DNA of 64,000 bases from Phytoseiulus persimilis (GCA_037576195.1 CM075101.1:46686001-46750000); one strand, 5' to 3'; shown: positions 37,701 through 49,520, numbered from the stretch's first letter. Program-made: numbers and translations. The notes: a model not told the origin generated them from the letters alone.

Positions 37701-39774
37701 GCGGGAGAAGTTCTCAAGGTAACATCGGGGTCACATGCGGCCAGAACTTTTTAGTCACCCGGACAACAACGGTCAGCAGCTGGGAGCCGCGGATCTCGTC
37801 GGAAGCTTTCACTGAAACACTAAACACTTCAACAGATGCCTCGACGAGAACGTGCATGCGGATGTTCTATCGCAGGCGAACGTGAATTCCAACGGCCAGA
37901 TTGTCAACAAAGACCTTGCCATAAGCACTCTCGTCGCGGTTGTGCTCGAGGGTGGAAGCTCGAAGCAGTCGTGGTGAGAAAAATGAAAGAATCGGAGCAT
38001 TCATTCATCAGAAGTGATCGGGAAACGTTTCTTCTCGCAGTCGCCCCCCACTTCTTCGGGCTCCGGGGAATAGTCGGGATCAAGGTCTTTCGACGATGTT
38101 CTCCGGCTCGCGCTCCGGTCGCCTGATCTCGCCCTCCGTCTGGACAATCGGAATCTGTTTCGTGAGACCCAGGAAGGGGCGAGGAGTCTCGTCGTCTCTC
38201 GAGGCTTCACAGCTCCGTTCCGTGATGCAGCATTGCTCGAATTTTGCGTGATAATCCCTCGATACGAACGGATGGAACGAGGAAAGTCAGCTATTTTGAA
38301 CTGCTGTGGGGAGAGGGGGGAATCTGTTTACTCCGACGCTCACCCTCAAACGAGGGGAGTGTATACGACGATGCCTGTCACTCGTATAGCGCGAGTGCGC
38401 CGTAAAGCAAACACAAAGGGAAGATAGTTGGGAGCAAATCAGAGAAAGAGAGAAAGCCCGTCGGTCGCTTGAGGTTGCATTGTTAATTTGCACTTATTGT
38501 TCCGAGCCTCAACACGGAAAAGGCGGAGCAGCACTGATCTGCAGATGACAGCAACTGCCGCCAACTGTCCGGATAGCAAAAAGTTTACAGCGGCCACGGC
38601 GTAGATAGTGATACGGCGACTGAGCCTCGTGATTCAAATCTCTGCGAGCTCCTCCTTGAAAACTCCGAAATTCTGGAAGCTCATCGACGTGGCCGGATTT
38701 TGCGATTGATTGAGTACGAATCGCCGGCGCCTCGAACGCGCTGGAAAGGGAGACGGGGAAGGCGCCGGTCACGTCGTCGGTCGCCGAGCTTTCGCTGAAG
38801 TGCTCGTCGTCGTACCCTCAACCAGAGCGGAGTTTACGAGGAGCAGTTTGTCGCTCACCAGATAAAGCCAAGATGGATTCCGTTGTAATGACGCAAGCTT
38901 GAAGCTATTCAGAGCGGGCTATTATGTCCGCAAATACCAAATCGCAGCCTTTTGTACTCCATTCGTCTAGGACCGACGCGATCACGCTGCGACTGACGCC
39001 TGTTTTTTCTTTCCAAACAGCCGAAACCATCAACGAGAATTTCCACCGGAAGTCAACTTGTGTCAACGACTATGGTCTGCGCTCGAGCCGCAGAGTTCCT
39101 GCCGAGACAGTCCGGAAACTTGAACAAGAAATAGTTGTTCATTATTTGTGAGCAGCTGAACGAGGCAACGTAAATTGAGGATGTGTTGCCTTTGGGCCTG
39201 AAGCGCTTGATGTCTCTTTCAGCCGGACCAGCTGTAATCTGAGGTGTGGACTCAATGGCCTGCCACTGGGTTGATTGGGCGCTCACTATCTCACTCGGGA
39301 GGGGTGGAAGGAGAGAGGGGGGGGGGGAATCGCTGGTCGGTCCGCTGGAGCGAGGCAGTATCGTAAAGACAGCGCGATAAGGGCGACACGAAGAAGGAGA
39401 AACAGGGATCGAACAACAGAGCCTCGGATGCCGACAGGAGCAGCAACATCTGTGCTAACGGAGTTCAGTGGCGAGTGCCCCGCAACGAGAGGATGAGACT
39501 GCTGTATCACTACGACCAGATTGTTCGAGCTTTGTCTAAGGTGCAATTTCGTCTCCGATGCGGACCTCCGATCGATGGCGCGAAGTTGGGCTATTGCTCT
39601 GAGGCAAGACTGATAGCTGGCTGCTTGCGCTCGGTCCACGCACCGTTGGGAGCCGTCACCGTTTATCTGAGAGATATGGCAGCGTTCGTCGCGATGGCTG
39701 TGGAGACTTTTTTCTCCGTTGACAGGAGCTCGACATCGAGAAGTCCACGACCAGTGCCACGGCAGTTGCTATGG

Positions 39775-39862
39775 CCGTCGATAGCTCAGTTGGTAGAGCG
39801 GAGGACTGTAGAGAAATCGGGCAGCGATCCTTAGGTCACTGGTTCAAATCCGGTTCGACGGA
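39775..39862 (+). tRNA. tRNA-Tyr(GTA) with a 15-nt intron
   Basis: This plus-strand copy has body and intron identical to the minus-strand gene at 29,875-29,962. The acceptor CCGTCGA/TCGACGG is intact, as are the GTA anticodon and the 37/38 intron. TTTT follows at 39,867-39,870. Confidence 0.95.
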
Positions 39863-40021
39863 AAACTTTTGTCCTGCGTTGTGCTCAGTTCTCGAGGCAA
39901 CCGCTTTCTTCGCTTAGTTTGGGAGCCATCCGCCGAACCGGAACTTTCGGGAGGGCTGGCCGGGATGCCGCGGACAGCACATTTTTGGGTGGCAAGGGTT
40001 CGAATATAGAATCAAAATTGA

Positions 40022-40094
40022 TGTTCCTGCCAGGGCTCGAACCTGGGACCTTCCGCGTGTTAGGCGGATGTGATAACCACTACACCACAGGAAC
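40022..40094 (-). tRNA. tRNA-Val(AAC)
   Basis: This 73-nt intronless gene has acceptor GTTCCTG pairing with CAGGAAC and discriminator A. The D arm carries GTGTAGTGGTTATCAC, typical of eukaryotic tRNA-Val. The anticodon loop CTAACAC gives AAC. The B box is GGTTCGAGCCC. A TTTT terminator lies about 7 nt downstream on the minus strand. It is 160 bp from the plus-strand tRNA-Tyr and points toward it. Confidence 0.95.
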
Positions 40095-40095
40095 C

Positions 40096-43000
40096 ACGTT
40101 TCACCGCTGCACCGATGATTGTCGTGACACAAAGTCCTGCGAGAAGAGCGCTCCCATCCGAAGCCGCGTGATGGAATGACCCCGCTGGATGACGTGAATA
40201 AAGCTGGACAGCGCGTTGGTGCCAGTCGAAGGGACCTTTATTTCAATCAATCTAACCGTGAGAATAATCATGACTAGTCCAGATTGCGGACGGTACACGC
40301 TTGTCGACAAGGGGGTCCGTAAAGCGATAAGGCGCAGGAATCACTATGGCGGGACCGGAGGACGAGGAAGAGAGTCTCCTGAGGGGTTTCGACGAGTGGG
40401 CGCGAGCGACGATGGGCGCCTGTCTCTACACACAACGCCCCGGCTAGCAAGCGACTGGCGGGCCATGAGGAGGAACGGGAGCACCCACACGCAGAGAGGA
40501 AAGGACGAGTGATGAATTTTGCAGCTCATTAAACCTGTCTTCTAAGAAAAGACTTCCATTCTTCCCTCTGCCTTGCGTTTGAGATAAGTCCAAAACGGGA
40601 GGATCTCTTGCTCCGCTGTTCTAATCACTTCACGGAATCGGTGTACTTAGCAGCGAGCGCCTGGCCAGTCGTCGTCGTGCTTGCTCGCTGGGTGCTGTTG
40701 TTCTTAATATTCTGTCTCAGCCCTTCATCGTCTTCGAATTTCGTTGAATTATTAAAAGCCAGAGGGGAGTTACGCAGTCATATTTCCTACCTCCCATCCT
40801 AGCCCCCTGTTTGTGGCGATCCCGCTGTTGAGATGTTCGACTGGCCGCCAATCCTTCCATCGAAAGGTAGCATTGCACGAGAGAGCCCCGATTACCCACA
40901 AAAACTATCAAACTCCAGGAGTTTCTGTAAGAGCTGAGACTTTCGGCAGGGAGCTGCTATTTGGAAATCATGAAGTCGAGCGGTCCCGATCCGACACGGA
41001 GGAGATCATTTGATCAAGCCTCGCTGCACCTCGTTGCCCTTGTCAAACTTTTTGTTGCCCGTGTTGTTATTATTGTCGGATATGCAGCATCGTCCGACTC
41101 TAGACTGATCTTGATGTTGAGTCTTAGTCCGTGCATAGAGCGCAAGCGTACGCGGTTTGCACCTCGAGCGCCGACCATCTTTCTCATTAGAGCGATCTAA
41201 TGAGGAAATGACTTTTCGCCGGAGGTGGCGCGAGTCCTCCTCAATGCCCTCCGTTCACACCGCAGCTAGATCACAACTTTCCGATGCATTGGAACGAGCT
41301 TCTGACATTGAGGAAAGCCTCCCAGAAGTGCGTTCCCTCCATGTCTAGGATGATGTTATTCTCGATTGACTGATTTCGCTTCGGGTTCCTCGAGGAGAGC
41401 TACAGCGTCGGAAAGGTGAGCCGTGTTCCTCCCCGTTCCACCCTCTCTGAACTCCTACTCCCTGGTGAAGTATGCAGCTTTAAATGTGGTTCTCAGCAAG
41501 TCGTTCCCACTGTCCAAGACAGGCAGCAAACGGGCAAGCGGGAAGGCGGACTGGTCGGCCTCTCGCTTTCTCTTAACGCCTCAAATGTTCTCCATAACAC
41601 CGAATGCTGTGCCACACCGGACTAGCGAGCGAGACCAAAGGGAACGGACAGACGAGTGAAGAGACGAGCCTCCAGGGCAGCGGAGTTCTTCGGGGAAAGG
41701 TTCACTTTGTTCTCTTCCCGCGCATTCTCGACTTTTGGATTTCAGTCCGGCTCTTGGTGACCGCCACCGTCGGCAGAAATTCCGTCTGGATCGTCGCTCA
41801 ACCGCCGCGTTGCTTCAAGTTTCTAATGTTCGCTCCATTTGACCGCTTTCATTGAGAGCCGCTCTGACACATTTGAATCCGCGATTCGGCGCCAATCGCC
41901 GTTCGGAATAGTTGGTGATCGCCCAGCGCTCCGGTGGAACGTTTCGCGAATTTCGTAGAGCCCTCACGAGGATGCTTCGATGGAGCTCTCGTGCGCGGCC
42001 TCTGTTGCCGGTGGAAGGCGGAACCGATTCGATCCGCAAACAGTGGTAATCGTCAAGCTTGTGGCGACTACGCTGCTTCTAACCAGCGGGATTGTTCCAC
42101 GGGATATGAAAGCTTTGCCTATCTGTGCGGTTGGATGTTCGGCGTGGGTGGGTGAGCGAGCGAGTAACTTCGCGCCGACGAGTACTCAGAAGCCAATCAC
42201 AGCTGATGGTTTCGACCCAGCGATCATCGACCCAGCGGCCAGCAGTCCATCAACATCTCAATTATTAACTCCGTCGCCCATCTCTCTCAAACCGTCCCCC
42301 CTCGATTGAGTGGCGGTTGTGGTAGCCGTCGGCGCCCGAGGCCCAACAACTCCTGAAGACTCTGACGACCTGAATCTCAGGCTTCTTGGCACGCGTACAA
42401 AAGATTCGCGAAGCCCTGGGCGACGGGATTAAGTCTGGTTCGCAGACAATAAGGCAAGACTTGCCGATGTGTTATTGAGACAAAAGATTCAAGATCAGTC
42501 CATCCTTACTGGGACCCGTTTTGCTCTCGATTCGCCCTTCGTCACCCTCCTTGGCTGCCCCGTCTCCTCCGCTCGGTCTGCGCTCCTGAGTTCGACAGCC
42601 CACCCGACTCGGCACCGAGATACACACAATCTGAGCTCGCGAAGTGGTCAGGCCGAGAACAGGACGCTCGGACGTGATCCTCGGCGACAACGGCCGAAGG
42701 CACAGCTCTTGCATGCAGCGTCTCAGGTGCGAGCATTTCTATCGACGAATCATTCCGAGAGAAGCTAGCGAGGGAGATGGCGTTCGGGTGGGCTGTTTTC
42801 CCAATCGGGATGGGCTGGCACCACATTTCATTCCCGATCGAGCCGCAGTCGACGCTAAAGACCGACAACGAAAACGACGACGAGGACATTCCTCTCGATG
42901 ATTCGAGGATACGAAGAGGCGACTCTCAGCTTGCTGAGCGACTCAACTATCATCTTTGTTTTTAATAAATATCGGATTAGAGTTCGGGCCGCGTGAGTGC

Positions 43001-45137
43001 TGCCCAATGGGCTCTTTAATAACTGCTGTGAGTCTCGATTGAGGAGCGGCCAAGTCGACTCGGGGGGACTCAATGGAAAAATATCGTTGTCCGCTGCAGA
43101 GTCCAAGCCTCTTTCGACTGGAACAAGTCTGTTGTCGGACCGGAACGCCTGATGTACGACCTGGAGAGCAAGAAGGAGCTTCTACAATCCCTGACCTCCT
43201 TCCACTGTTGTGCGGGTAATAAGTTGCGCTCGGTGTGGTCCTTCCTGAATTCCTAATATTCCGAATTCCCAGACCCGATTCTGTCCTGCCGGAGCTGGAA
43301 AGTTTAGATAGCCCAATTAGAACTCAAACATTGGGGAATCGAAGGACTCTTCCGTGATTCACTAATCCTGTGCAGCCGAAAATGTTCACGGCAGCTGCTG
43401 ACCGTTGCGGAGCGTGCCTCGGAGTAGATATGAAATCGGAGACGGGTCATGGAAAGCAATAGAAGCCAACTTGGTTCCTATTGCTTTGTAGACAGCTCCG
43501 GATTCGTCGGACTCAGACAACTCTGAGTGGTTCGCGCCCCCTATATCCGGGCCAATTTTTAGGTCACAGCTCCACGTTTGACACGGATGGCTCCGGGAGG
43601 GTGCGACGGGTTCCAAGCTGTGATGTCGGTCTCTCGTCGCTGCCAAATCGTTCTCCCTTGCTTGTTTAGACGACACCTCAGCCTCTCTTGACCGAATCCG
43701 AAGGCGACTCAGTGCATGGCCTGCTATATCGTCTGCCAACCTCGAAGTTGTCTCCAAACGGGAGAGAGTTGCGAATGCGACGTCGACTCCACACTGGCTG
43801 TCCATCAATCGTAGCCCAACGGAGGAATGCTGCATGGAGCAATCATGTTTCCGACGCAGGAAACTCCGAACGCTCCGCTAGAAAGCTCACGAGTCGTCTC
43901 CGAAACCCAGTTTCTCCATGATCACAAGCTATCAGGGGTAGGGAGCGAGAAAGATTCGATCTCAAGCTGTGCGTTGGCTTGCGATGGATTTTCTCTGCGT
44001 TTCAAACAACAACAAACCTGCACTGACAAATCCTTACCAGGATATTGCATCAGTGCCGACTGATCCTCGGGGATGATTGTGTCCTGACCGTGTGTGTATT
44101 TGTGCAGGCAGGTTTCTCGCATCTGTTGCAGACAACTATCATATCATGAAGCTGCCTGAGGGACAGCTATCACTAAACTTCGCTCTGCTGTTATTTCTCC
44201 AATCGTGGGATGGTTGCGAGCGAGCTCCGAAGGGAATTGACCAGCCTTTCTTCTATGTAGCCATTAAGTAAGTGTCTTCGTGTCACGTTCACAGCTAATG
44301 GCTCCTTGGGCTCATCAGATTAACCGTTATTAAGCGTATCTATCATTACTTTTATCATATAAACGGATTGTCTGTGTGCGATTACCACAATATTGCTCGC
44401 TGTTCCACTAGAAGCCAAACCACTGCCACATCTCGATGGAAGCCGCCTCGTTCCAGAATATGGAATAGCGAGAAGCTGAGCGAAAGCTTCCTCACCAAAG
44501 GAACTGCTGACTGCTGGCACAGTGAAGTCAGCCCCTCGAAAAGTGTCAAGATCGCTGATCTCCCGCCGCCGACGCAAGTGAGGATCGGGAATCAAAGTCT
44601 ACTCTGTTCAACGAAATTCGAATCACATGAACCGCCTCTGTGAGGCGGCATCGCTTTCGAGAGAGCAATCTAGATAGACCAATTGGTCAGTAACAAGAGG
44701 AGAGACACCACTCAAGAATTCACGATAATTGAGACAATGGCTGCGACTCACGTTGGTCATTAACGCAACGTTCTCTTGGTGAAAGCCTTCTTACTGAGGA
44801 AAGTCGCACTCTCACAAAGACTCCCTTGAGATCGATGAATGGCAAGCAAATCTAGGAAAATGGTCCTTCGCGAGTGGAGTGACCATTATTACCAGGACAG
44901 CAACGGTGCGGAGAAGAGAGGGCGTCGTTGAGAGCCTTGCTCCCACTCGCCTCGGTTCAGAGTTGAATCACAGAGACCGACACCGATGCCAGTTGACAAT
45001 TATGGAATGAATCGATGGAATCGAGGAGATGCGTTGATGGATGCTCCCTATCCACACATTGAAAATCCGTCCGAAGACAGACAACGTCTCTCTAAAACGG
45101 GAATCTTGGCGTGAAATTGACAATCTCGCGGAAAATC
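40096..45137. other. non-coding stretch, nothing recognised
   Basis: Open frames of up to about 150 codons show no motif. The last about 30 bp before 45,138 resemble an eroded array spacer (TCTCGCGGAAAATCTGG against TTTCGCGGAAATGG). Confidence 0.45.
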
Positions 45138-45208
45138 TGGATGCTTGATATTGATCCCAGAACCTCTCGCATGCTGAGCGGACGCGCCTCCATCTAAGCT
45201 ACATCCCA
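45138..45208 (-). pseudogene. degenerate tRNA-Ala at the left edge of the array
   Basis: It matches the consensus over most of its length but lacks 2 bp in the 3' acceptor strand and carries several mismatches in the anticodon and D arms. The spacer after it is also diverged. It is probably non-functional. Confidence 0.75.
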
Positions 45209-45280
45209 TTCTTTGTCAGACGTCTTTTTCACGGTCCGTGAGATCCTTTCGGCGGGCCAGATGCGAAAAAATCGCAACAA

Positions 45281-45353
45281 TGGGGAAGCTGTGTATCGAT
45301 CCCAGTACCTCTCGCATGCTGAGCGAGCGCTCTACCATCTGAGCTACATCCCC
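45281..45353 (-). tRNA. tRNA-Ala(AGC), array copy 1
   Basis: Variant: C33 instead of U33 in the anticodon loop, a mismatch in the T stem, and an altered 3' acceptor strand. Likely weak or inactive. Confidence 0.65.
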
Positions 45354-45426
45354 TTCTGTAACAGACGTTTTTTCCATGGTTCGTGGTATCGTCCTGGCGG
45401 CCCGAATGCGAAAAATCTCGCGGAAA

Positions 45427-45499
45427 TGGAGATGCTGGGTATCGATCCCAGTACCTCTCGCATGCTAAGCGAGCGCTCTACCATCTGAGCTACATCCCC
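45427..45499 (-). tRNA. tRNA-Ala(AGC), array copy 2
   Basis: Consensus body. Confidence 0.9.
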
Positions 45500-45572
45500 T
45501 TGTGTAACAGACGTTTTTTTCACGGTTCGTGGCATCGTCCTGGCGGCCCGAATGCGAAAAATTTCGCGGAAA

Positions 45573-45645
45573 TGGAGATGCTGGGTATCCATCCCAGTAC
45601 CTCTCGCAAGCTGAGCGAGCGCTCTACCATCTGAGCTACATCCCC
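45573..45645 (-). tRNA. tRNA-Ala(AGC), array copy 3
   Basis: Variant: C33, A37-to-U38 region changed (TCAGCTT loop), and G56 in the T-loop, which breaks the B box and the G19-C56 contact. Probably inactive. Confidence 0.6.
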
Positions 45646-45718
45646 TTCTGAAACAGACGTTCTTTTCATTGTTCGTGATATCGTCCTGGCGGCCCGAATG
45701 CGAAAAATTTCGCGGAAA

Positions 45719-45791
45719 TGGAGATGCTGGGTATCGATCCCAGTACCTCTCGCATGCTAAGCGAGCGCTCTACCATCTGAGCTACATCCCC
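45719..45791 (-). tRNA. tRNA-Ala(AGC), array copy 4
   Basis: Consensus body. Confidence 0.9.
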
Positions 45792-45864
45792 TTCTGGAAC
45801 AGACGTTGTTTTCATGGCTCGCGGTATCGTCCTGGCGGCCCGAATGCGAAAATTTTTGCGGAAA

Positions 45865-45937
45865 TGGAGATGCTGGGTATCGATCCCAGTACCTCTCGCA
45901 TGCTAAGCGAGCGCTCTACCATCTGAGCTACATCCCC
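45865..45937 (-). tRNA. tRNA-Ala(AGC), array copy 5
   Basis: Consensus body; its 3' trailer hairpin is altered (GCAAAAATTTTC). Confidence 0.9.
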
Positions 45938-46010
45938 TTCTGTAACAGACGTTTTTTTCATGGTTCGTGGCATCGTCCTGGAGGCCCGAATGCGAAAAGT
46001 TTCGCGGAAA

Positions 46011-46083
46011 TGGAGATGCTGGGTATCGATCCCAGTACCTCTCGCATGCTAAGCGAGCGCTCTACCATCTGAGCTACATCCCC
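46011..46083 (-). tRNA. tRNA-Ala(AGC), array copy 6
   Basis: Consensus body; terminator T-run shortened to TTTT. Confidence 0.9.
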
Positions 46084-46156
46084 TTCTGTAACAGACGTTT
46101 TTTTCATTGTTCGTGGTATCGTCCTGGAGGCCCGAATGCGAAAAATTTCGCGGAAA

Positions 46157-46229
46157 TGGAGATGCTGGGTATCGATCCCAGTACCTCTCGCATGCTAAGC
46201 GAGCGCTCTACCATCTGAGCTACATCCCC
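46157..46229 (-). tRNA. tRNA-Ala(AGC), array copy 7
   Basis: Consensus body. Confidence 0.9.
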
Positions 46230-46302
46230 TTCTGTAACAGACGTTTTTTTCATTGTTCGTGGTATCGTCCTGGCGGCCCGAATGCGAAAAATTTCGCGGA
46301 AA

Positions 46303-46375
46303 TGGAGATGCTGGGTATCGATCCCAGTACCTCTCGCATGCTAAGCGAGCGCTCTACCATCTGAGCTACATCCCC
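46303..46375 (-). tRNA. tRNA-Ala(AGC), array copy 8
   Basis: Consensus body. Confidence 0.9.
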
Positions 46376-46448
46376 TTCTGAAACAGACGTTTTTTTCATG
46401 GTTCGTGGCATCGTCCTGGCGGCCCGAATGCGAAAAATTTCGCGGAAA

Positions 46449-46521
46449 TGGAGATGCTGGGTATCGATCCCAGTACCTCTCGCATGCTAAGCGAGCGCTC
46501 TACCATCTGAGCTACATCCCC
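46449..46521 (-). tRNA. tRNA-Ala(AGC), array copy 9
   Basis: Consensus body. Confidence 0.9.
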
Positions 46522-46594
46522 TTCTGGAACAGACGTTGTTTTCATGGTTCGTGGTATCGTCCTGGCGGCCCTAATGCGAAAATTTTCGCGGAAA

Positions 46595-46667
46595 TGGAGA
46601 TGCTGGGTATCGATCCCAGTACCTCTCGCATGCTAAGCGAGCGCTCTACCATCTGAGCTACACCCCC
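46595..46667 (-). tRNA. tRNA-Ala(AGC), array copy 10
   Basis: A5-to-G in the acceptor stem (GGGGGTG) leaves a G-U pair; likely still foldable. Confidence 0.85.
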
Positions 46668-46740
46668 TTCTGTAACAGACGTTTTTTTCATGGTTCGTGG
46701 CATCGTCCTGGAGGCCCGAATGCGAAAAGTTTCGCGGAAA

Positions 46741-46813
46741 TGGAGATGCTGGGTATCGATCCCAGTACCTCTCGCATGCTAAGCGAGCGCTGTACCATCT
46801 GAGCTACATCCCC
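46741..46813 (-). tRNA. tRNA-Ala(AGC), array copy 11
   Basis: G22-to-C gives a mismatch in the D stem (GCTC/CAGC). Confidence 0.8.
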
Positions 46814-46886
46814 TTCTGTAACAGACGTTTTTTTCATTGTTCGTGGTATCGTCCTGGAGGCCCGAATGCGAAAAATTTCGCGGAAA

Positions 46887-46959
46887 TGGAGACGCTGGGT
46901 ATCGATCCCAGTACCTCTCGCATGCTAAGCGAGCGCTCTACCATCTGAGCTACATCCCC
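46887..46959 (-). tRNA. tRNA-Ala(AGC), array copy 12
   Basis: A67-to-G in the 3' acceptor strand leaves a U-G pair. Confidence 0.87.
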
Positions 46960-47032
46960 TTCTGTAACAGACGTTTTTTTCATTGTTCGTGGTATCGTCC
47001 TGGCGGCCCGAATGCGAAAAATTTCGCGGAAA

Positions 47033-47105
47033 TGGAGATGCTGGGTATCGATCCCAGTACCTCTCGCATGCTAAGCGAGCGCTCTACCATCTGAGCTACA
47101 TCCCC
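47033..47105 (-). tRNA. tRNA-Ala(AGC), array copy 13
   Basis: Consensus body. Confidence 0.9.
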
Positions 47106-47178
47106 TTCTGTAACAGACGTTTTTTTCATTGTTCGTGGTATCGTACTGGCGGCCCGAATGCGAAAAATTTCGTGGAAA

Positions 47179-47251
47179 TGGAGATGCTGGGTATCGATCC
47201 CAGTACCTCTCGCATGCTAAGCGAGCGCTCTACCATCTGAGCTACATCCCC
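47179..47251 (-). tRNA. tRNA-Ala(AGC), array copy 14
   Basis: Consensus body; one substitution in the trailer hairpin. Confidence 0.9.
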
Positions 47252-47324
47252 TTCTGAAACAGACGTTTTTTTCATGGTTCGTGGCATCGTCCTGGCGGCC
47301 CGAATGCGGAAAATTTCGCGGAAA

Positions 47325-47397
47325 TGGAGATGCTGGGTATCGATCCCAGTACCTCTCGCATGCTAAGCGAGCGCTCTACCATCTGAGCTACATCCCC
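47325..47397 (-). tRNA. tRNA-Ala(AGC), array copy 15
   Basis: Consensus body. Confidence 0.9.
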
Positions 47398-47470
47398 TTC
47401 TGTAACAGACGTTTTTTTCATTGTTCGTGGTATCGTCCTGGCGGCCCGAATGCGGAAATTTTTGCGGAAA

Positions 47471-47543
47471 TGGAGATGCTGGGTATCGATCCCAGTACCT
47501 CTCGCATGCTAAGCGAGCGCTCTACCATCTGAGCTACATCCCC
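47471..47543 (-). tRNA. tRNA-Ala(AGC), array copy 16
   Basis: Consensus body; trailer altered as in copy 5. Confidence 0.9.
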
Positions 47544-47617
47544 TTCTGTAACAGACGTTTTTTTTCATGGTTCGTGGCATCGTCCTGGAGGCCCGAATGC
47601 GAAAAGTTTCGCGGAAC

Positions 47618-47690
47618 TGGAGATCCTGGGTATCGATCCCAGTACCTCTCGCATGCTAAGCGAGCGCTCTACCATCTGAGCTACATCCCC
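47618..47690 (-). tRNA. tRNA-Ala(AGC), array copy 17
   Basis: C66-to-G gives a G7-G66 mismatch at the base of the acceptor stem (shared with copies 20, 24 and 42). Confidence 0.8.
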
Positions 47691-47763
47691 TTCTGTAACA
47701 GACGTTTTTTTCATTGTTCGTGGTATCGTCCTGGCGGCCCGAATGCGAAAAATTTCGCGGAAA

Positions 47764-47836
47764 TGGAGATGCTGGGTATCCATCCCAGTACCTCTCGCAT
47801 GCTAAGCGAGCGCTCTACCATCTGAGCTACATCCCC
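47764..47836 (-). tRNA. tRNA-Ala(AGC), array copy 18
   Basis: C56-to-G in the T-loop weakens the B box. Confidence 0.75.
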
Positions 47837-47910
47837 TTCTGTAACAGACGTTTTTTTTCATGGTTCGTGGCATCGTCCTGGCGGCCCGAATGCGAAAAAT
47901 TTCGCGGAAA

Positions 47911-47983
47911 TGGAGATGCTGGGTATCGATCCCAGTACCTCTCGCATGCTAAGCGAGCGCTCTACCATCTGAGCTACATCCCC
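47911..47983 (-). tRNA. tRNA-Ala(AGC), array copy 19
   Basis: Consensus body. Confidence 0.9.
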
Positions 47984-48057
47984 TTCTGTAACAGACGTTT
48001 TTTTTCATGGTTCGTGGCATCGTCCTGGAGGCCCGAATGCGAAAAGTTTCGCGGAAC

Positions 48058-48130
48058 TGGAGATCCTGGGTATCGATCCCAGTACCTCTCGCATGCTAAG
48101 CGAGCGCTCTACCATCTGAGCTACATCCCC
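48058..48130 (-). tRNA. tRNA-Ala(AGC), array copy 20
   Basis: G7-G66 mismatch type. Confidence 0.8.
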
Positions 48131-48203
48131 TTGTGTAACAGTCGTTTTTTTCATGGTTCGTGGCATCGTCCTGGCGGCCCGAATGCGAAAAATTTCGCGG
48201 AAA

Positions 48204-48276
48204 TGGAGATGCTGGGTATCCATCCCAGTACCTCTCGCATGCTAAGCGAGCGCTCTACCATCTGAGCTACATCCCC
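48204..48276 (-). tRNA. tRNA-Ala(AGC), array copy 21
   Basis: G56 type. Confidence 0.75.
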
Positions 48277-48349
48277 TTCTGTAACAGACGTTTTTTTCAT
48301 TGTTCGTGGTATCGTCCTGGCGGCCCGAATGCGAAAAATTTCGCGGAAA

Positions 48350-48422
48350 TGGAGATGCTGGGTATCGATCCCAGTACCTCTCGCATGCTAAGCGAGCGCT
48401 CTACCATCTGAGCTACATCCCC
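48350..48422 (-). tRNA. tRNA-Ala(AGC), array copy 22
   Basis: Consensus body. Confidence 0.9.
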
Positions 48423-48495
48423 TTCTGTAACAGACGTTTTTTTCATTGTTCGTGGTATCGTCCTGGCGGCCCGAATGCGAAAAATTTCGCGGAAA

Positions 48496-48568
48496 TGGAG
48501 ATGCTGGGTATCGATCCCAGTACCTCTCGCATGCTAAGCGAGCGCTCTACCATCTGAGCTACATCCCC
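48496..48568 (-). tRNA. tRNA-Ala(AGC), array copy 23
   Basis: Consensus body. Confidence 0.9.
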
Positions 48569-48642
48569 TTCTGTAACAGACGTTTTTTTTCATGGTTCGT
48601 GGCATCGTCCTGGAGGCCCGAATGCGAAAAGTTTCGCGGAAC

Positions 48643-48715
48643 TGGAGATCCTGGGTATCGATCCCAGTACCTCTCGCATGCTAAGCGAGCGCTCTACCAT
48701 CTGAGCTACATCCCC
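48643..48715 (-). tRNA. tRNA-Ala(AGC), array copy 24
   Basis: G7-G66 mismatch type. Confidence 0.8.
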
Positions 48716-48788
48716 TTGTGTAACAGTCGTTTTTTTCATGGTTCGTGGTATCGTCCTGGCGGCCCGAATGCGAAAAATTTCGCGGAAA

Positions 48789-48861
48789 TGGAGATGCTGG
48801 GTATCGATCCCAGTACCTCTCGCATGCTAAGCGAGCGCTCTACCATCTGAGCTACATCCCC
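48789..48861 (-). tRNA. tRNA-Ala(AGC), array copy 25
   Basis: Consensus body. Confidence 0.9.
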
Positions 48862-48935
48862 TTCTGTAACAGACGTTTTTTTTCATGGTTCGTGGCATCG
48901 TCCTGGCGGCCCGAATGCGAAAAATTTCGCGGAAA

Positions 48936-49008
48936 TGGAGATGCTGGGTATCGATCCCAGTACCTCTCGCATGCTAAGCGAGCGCTCTACCATCTGAGCT
49001 ACATCCCC
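48936..49008 (-). tRNA. tRNA-Ala(AGC), array copy 26
   Basis: Consensus body. Confidence 0.9.
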
Positions 49009-49081
49009 TTCTGTAACAGACGTTTTTTTCATTGTTCGTGGTATCGTCCTGGCGGCCCGAATGCGAAAAATTTCGCGGAAA

Positions 49082-49154
49082 TGGAGATGCTGGGTATCGA
49101 TCCCAGTACCTCTCGCATGCTAAGCGAGCGCTCTACCATCTGAGCTACATCCCC
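49082..49154 (-). tRNA. tRNA-Ala(AGC), array copy 27
   Basis: Consensus body. Confidence 0.9.
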
Positions 49155-49227
49155 TTGTGTAACAGTCGTTTTTTTCATGGTTCGTGGCATCGTCCTGGCG
49201 GCCCGAATGCGAAAAATTTCGCGGAAA

Positions 49228-49300
49228 TGGAGATGCTGGGTATCGATCCCAGTACCTCTCGCATGCTAAGCGAGCGCTCTACCATCTGAGCTACATCCCC
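49228..49300 (-). tRNA. tRNA-Ala(AGC), array copy 28
   Basis: Consensus body. Confidence 0.9.
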
Positions 49301-49373
49301 TTCTGTAACAGACGTTTTTTTCATTGTTCGTGGTATCGTCCTGGCGGCCCGAATGCGAAAAATTTCGCGGAAA

Positions 49374-49446
49374 TGGAGATGCTGGGTATCGATCCCAGTA
49401 CCTCTCGCATGCTAAGCGAGCGCTCTACCATCTGAGCTACATCCCC
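49374..49446 (-). tRNA. tRNA-Ala(AGC), array copy 29
   Basis: Consensus body. Confidence 0.9.
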
Positions 49447-49520
49447 TTCTGTAACAGACGTTTTTTTTCATGGTTCGTGGCATCGTCCTGGCGGCCCGAA
49501 TGCGAAAAATTTCGCGGAAA

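Larger units (their letters stand above)
29963..39774. other. non-coding stretch with long homopolymer G runs
   Basis: No supported gene is seen. It carries G19 (34,389-34,407), G16 (34,702-34,717), a C10 tract near 31,887 and G11 near 39,317. The longest open frames (176-201 codons) overlap others in antisense and show no domain. Confidence 0.45.
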
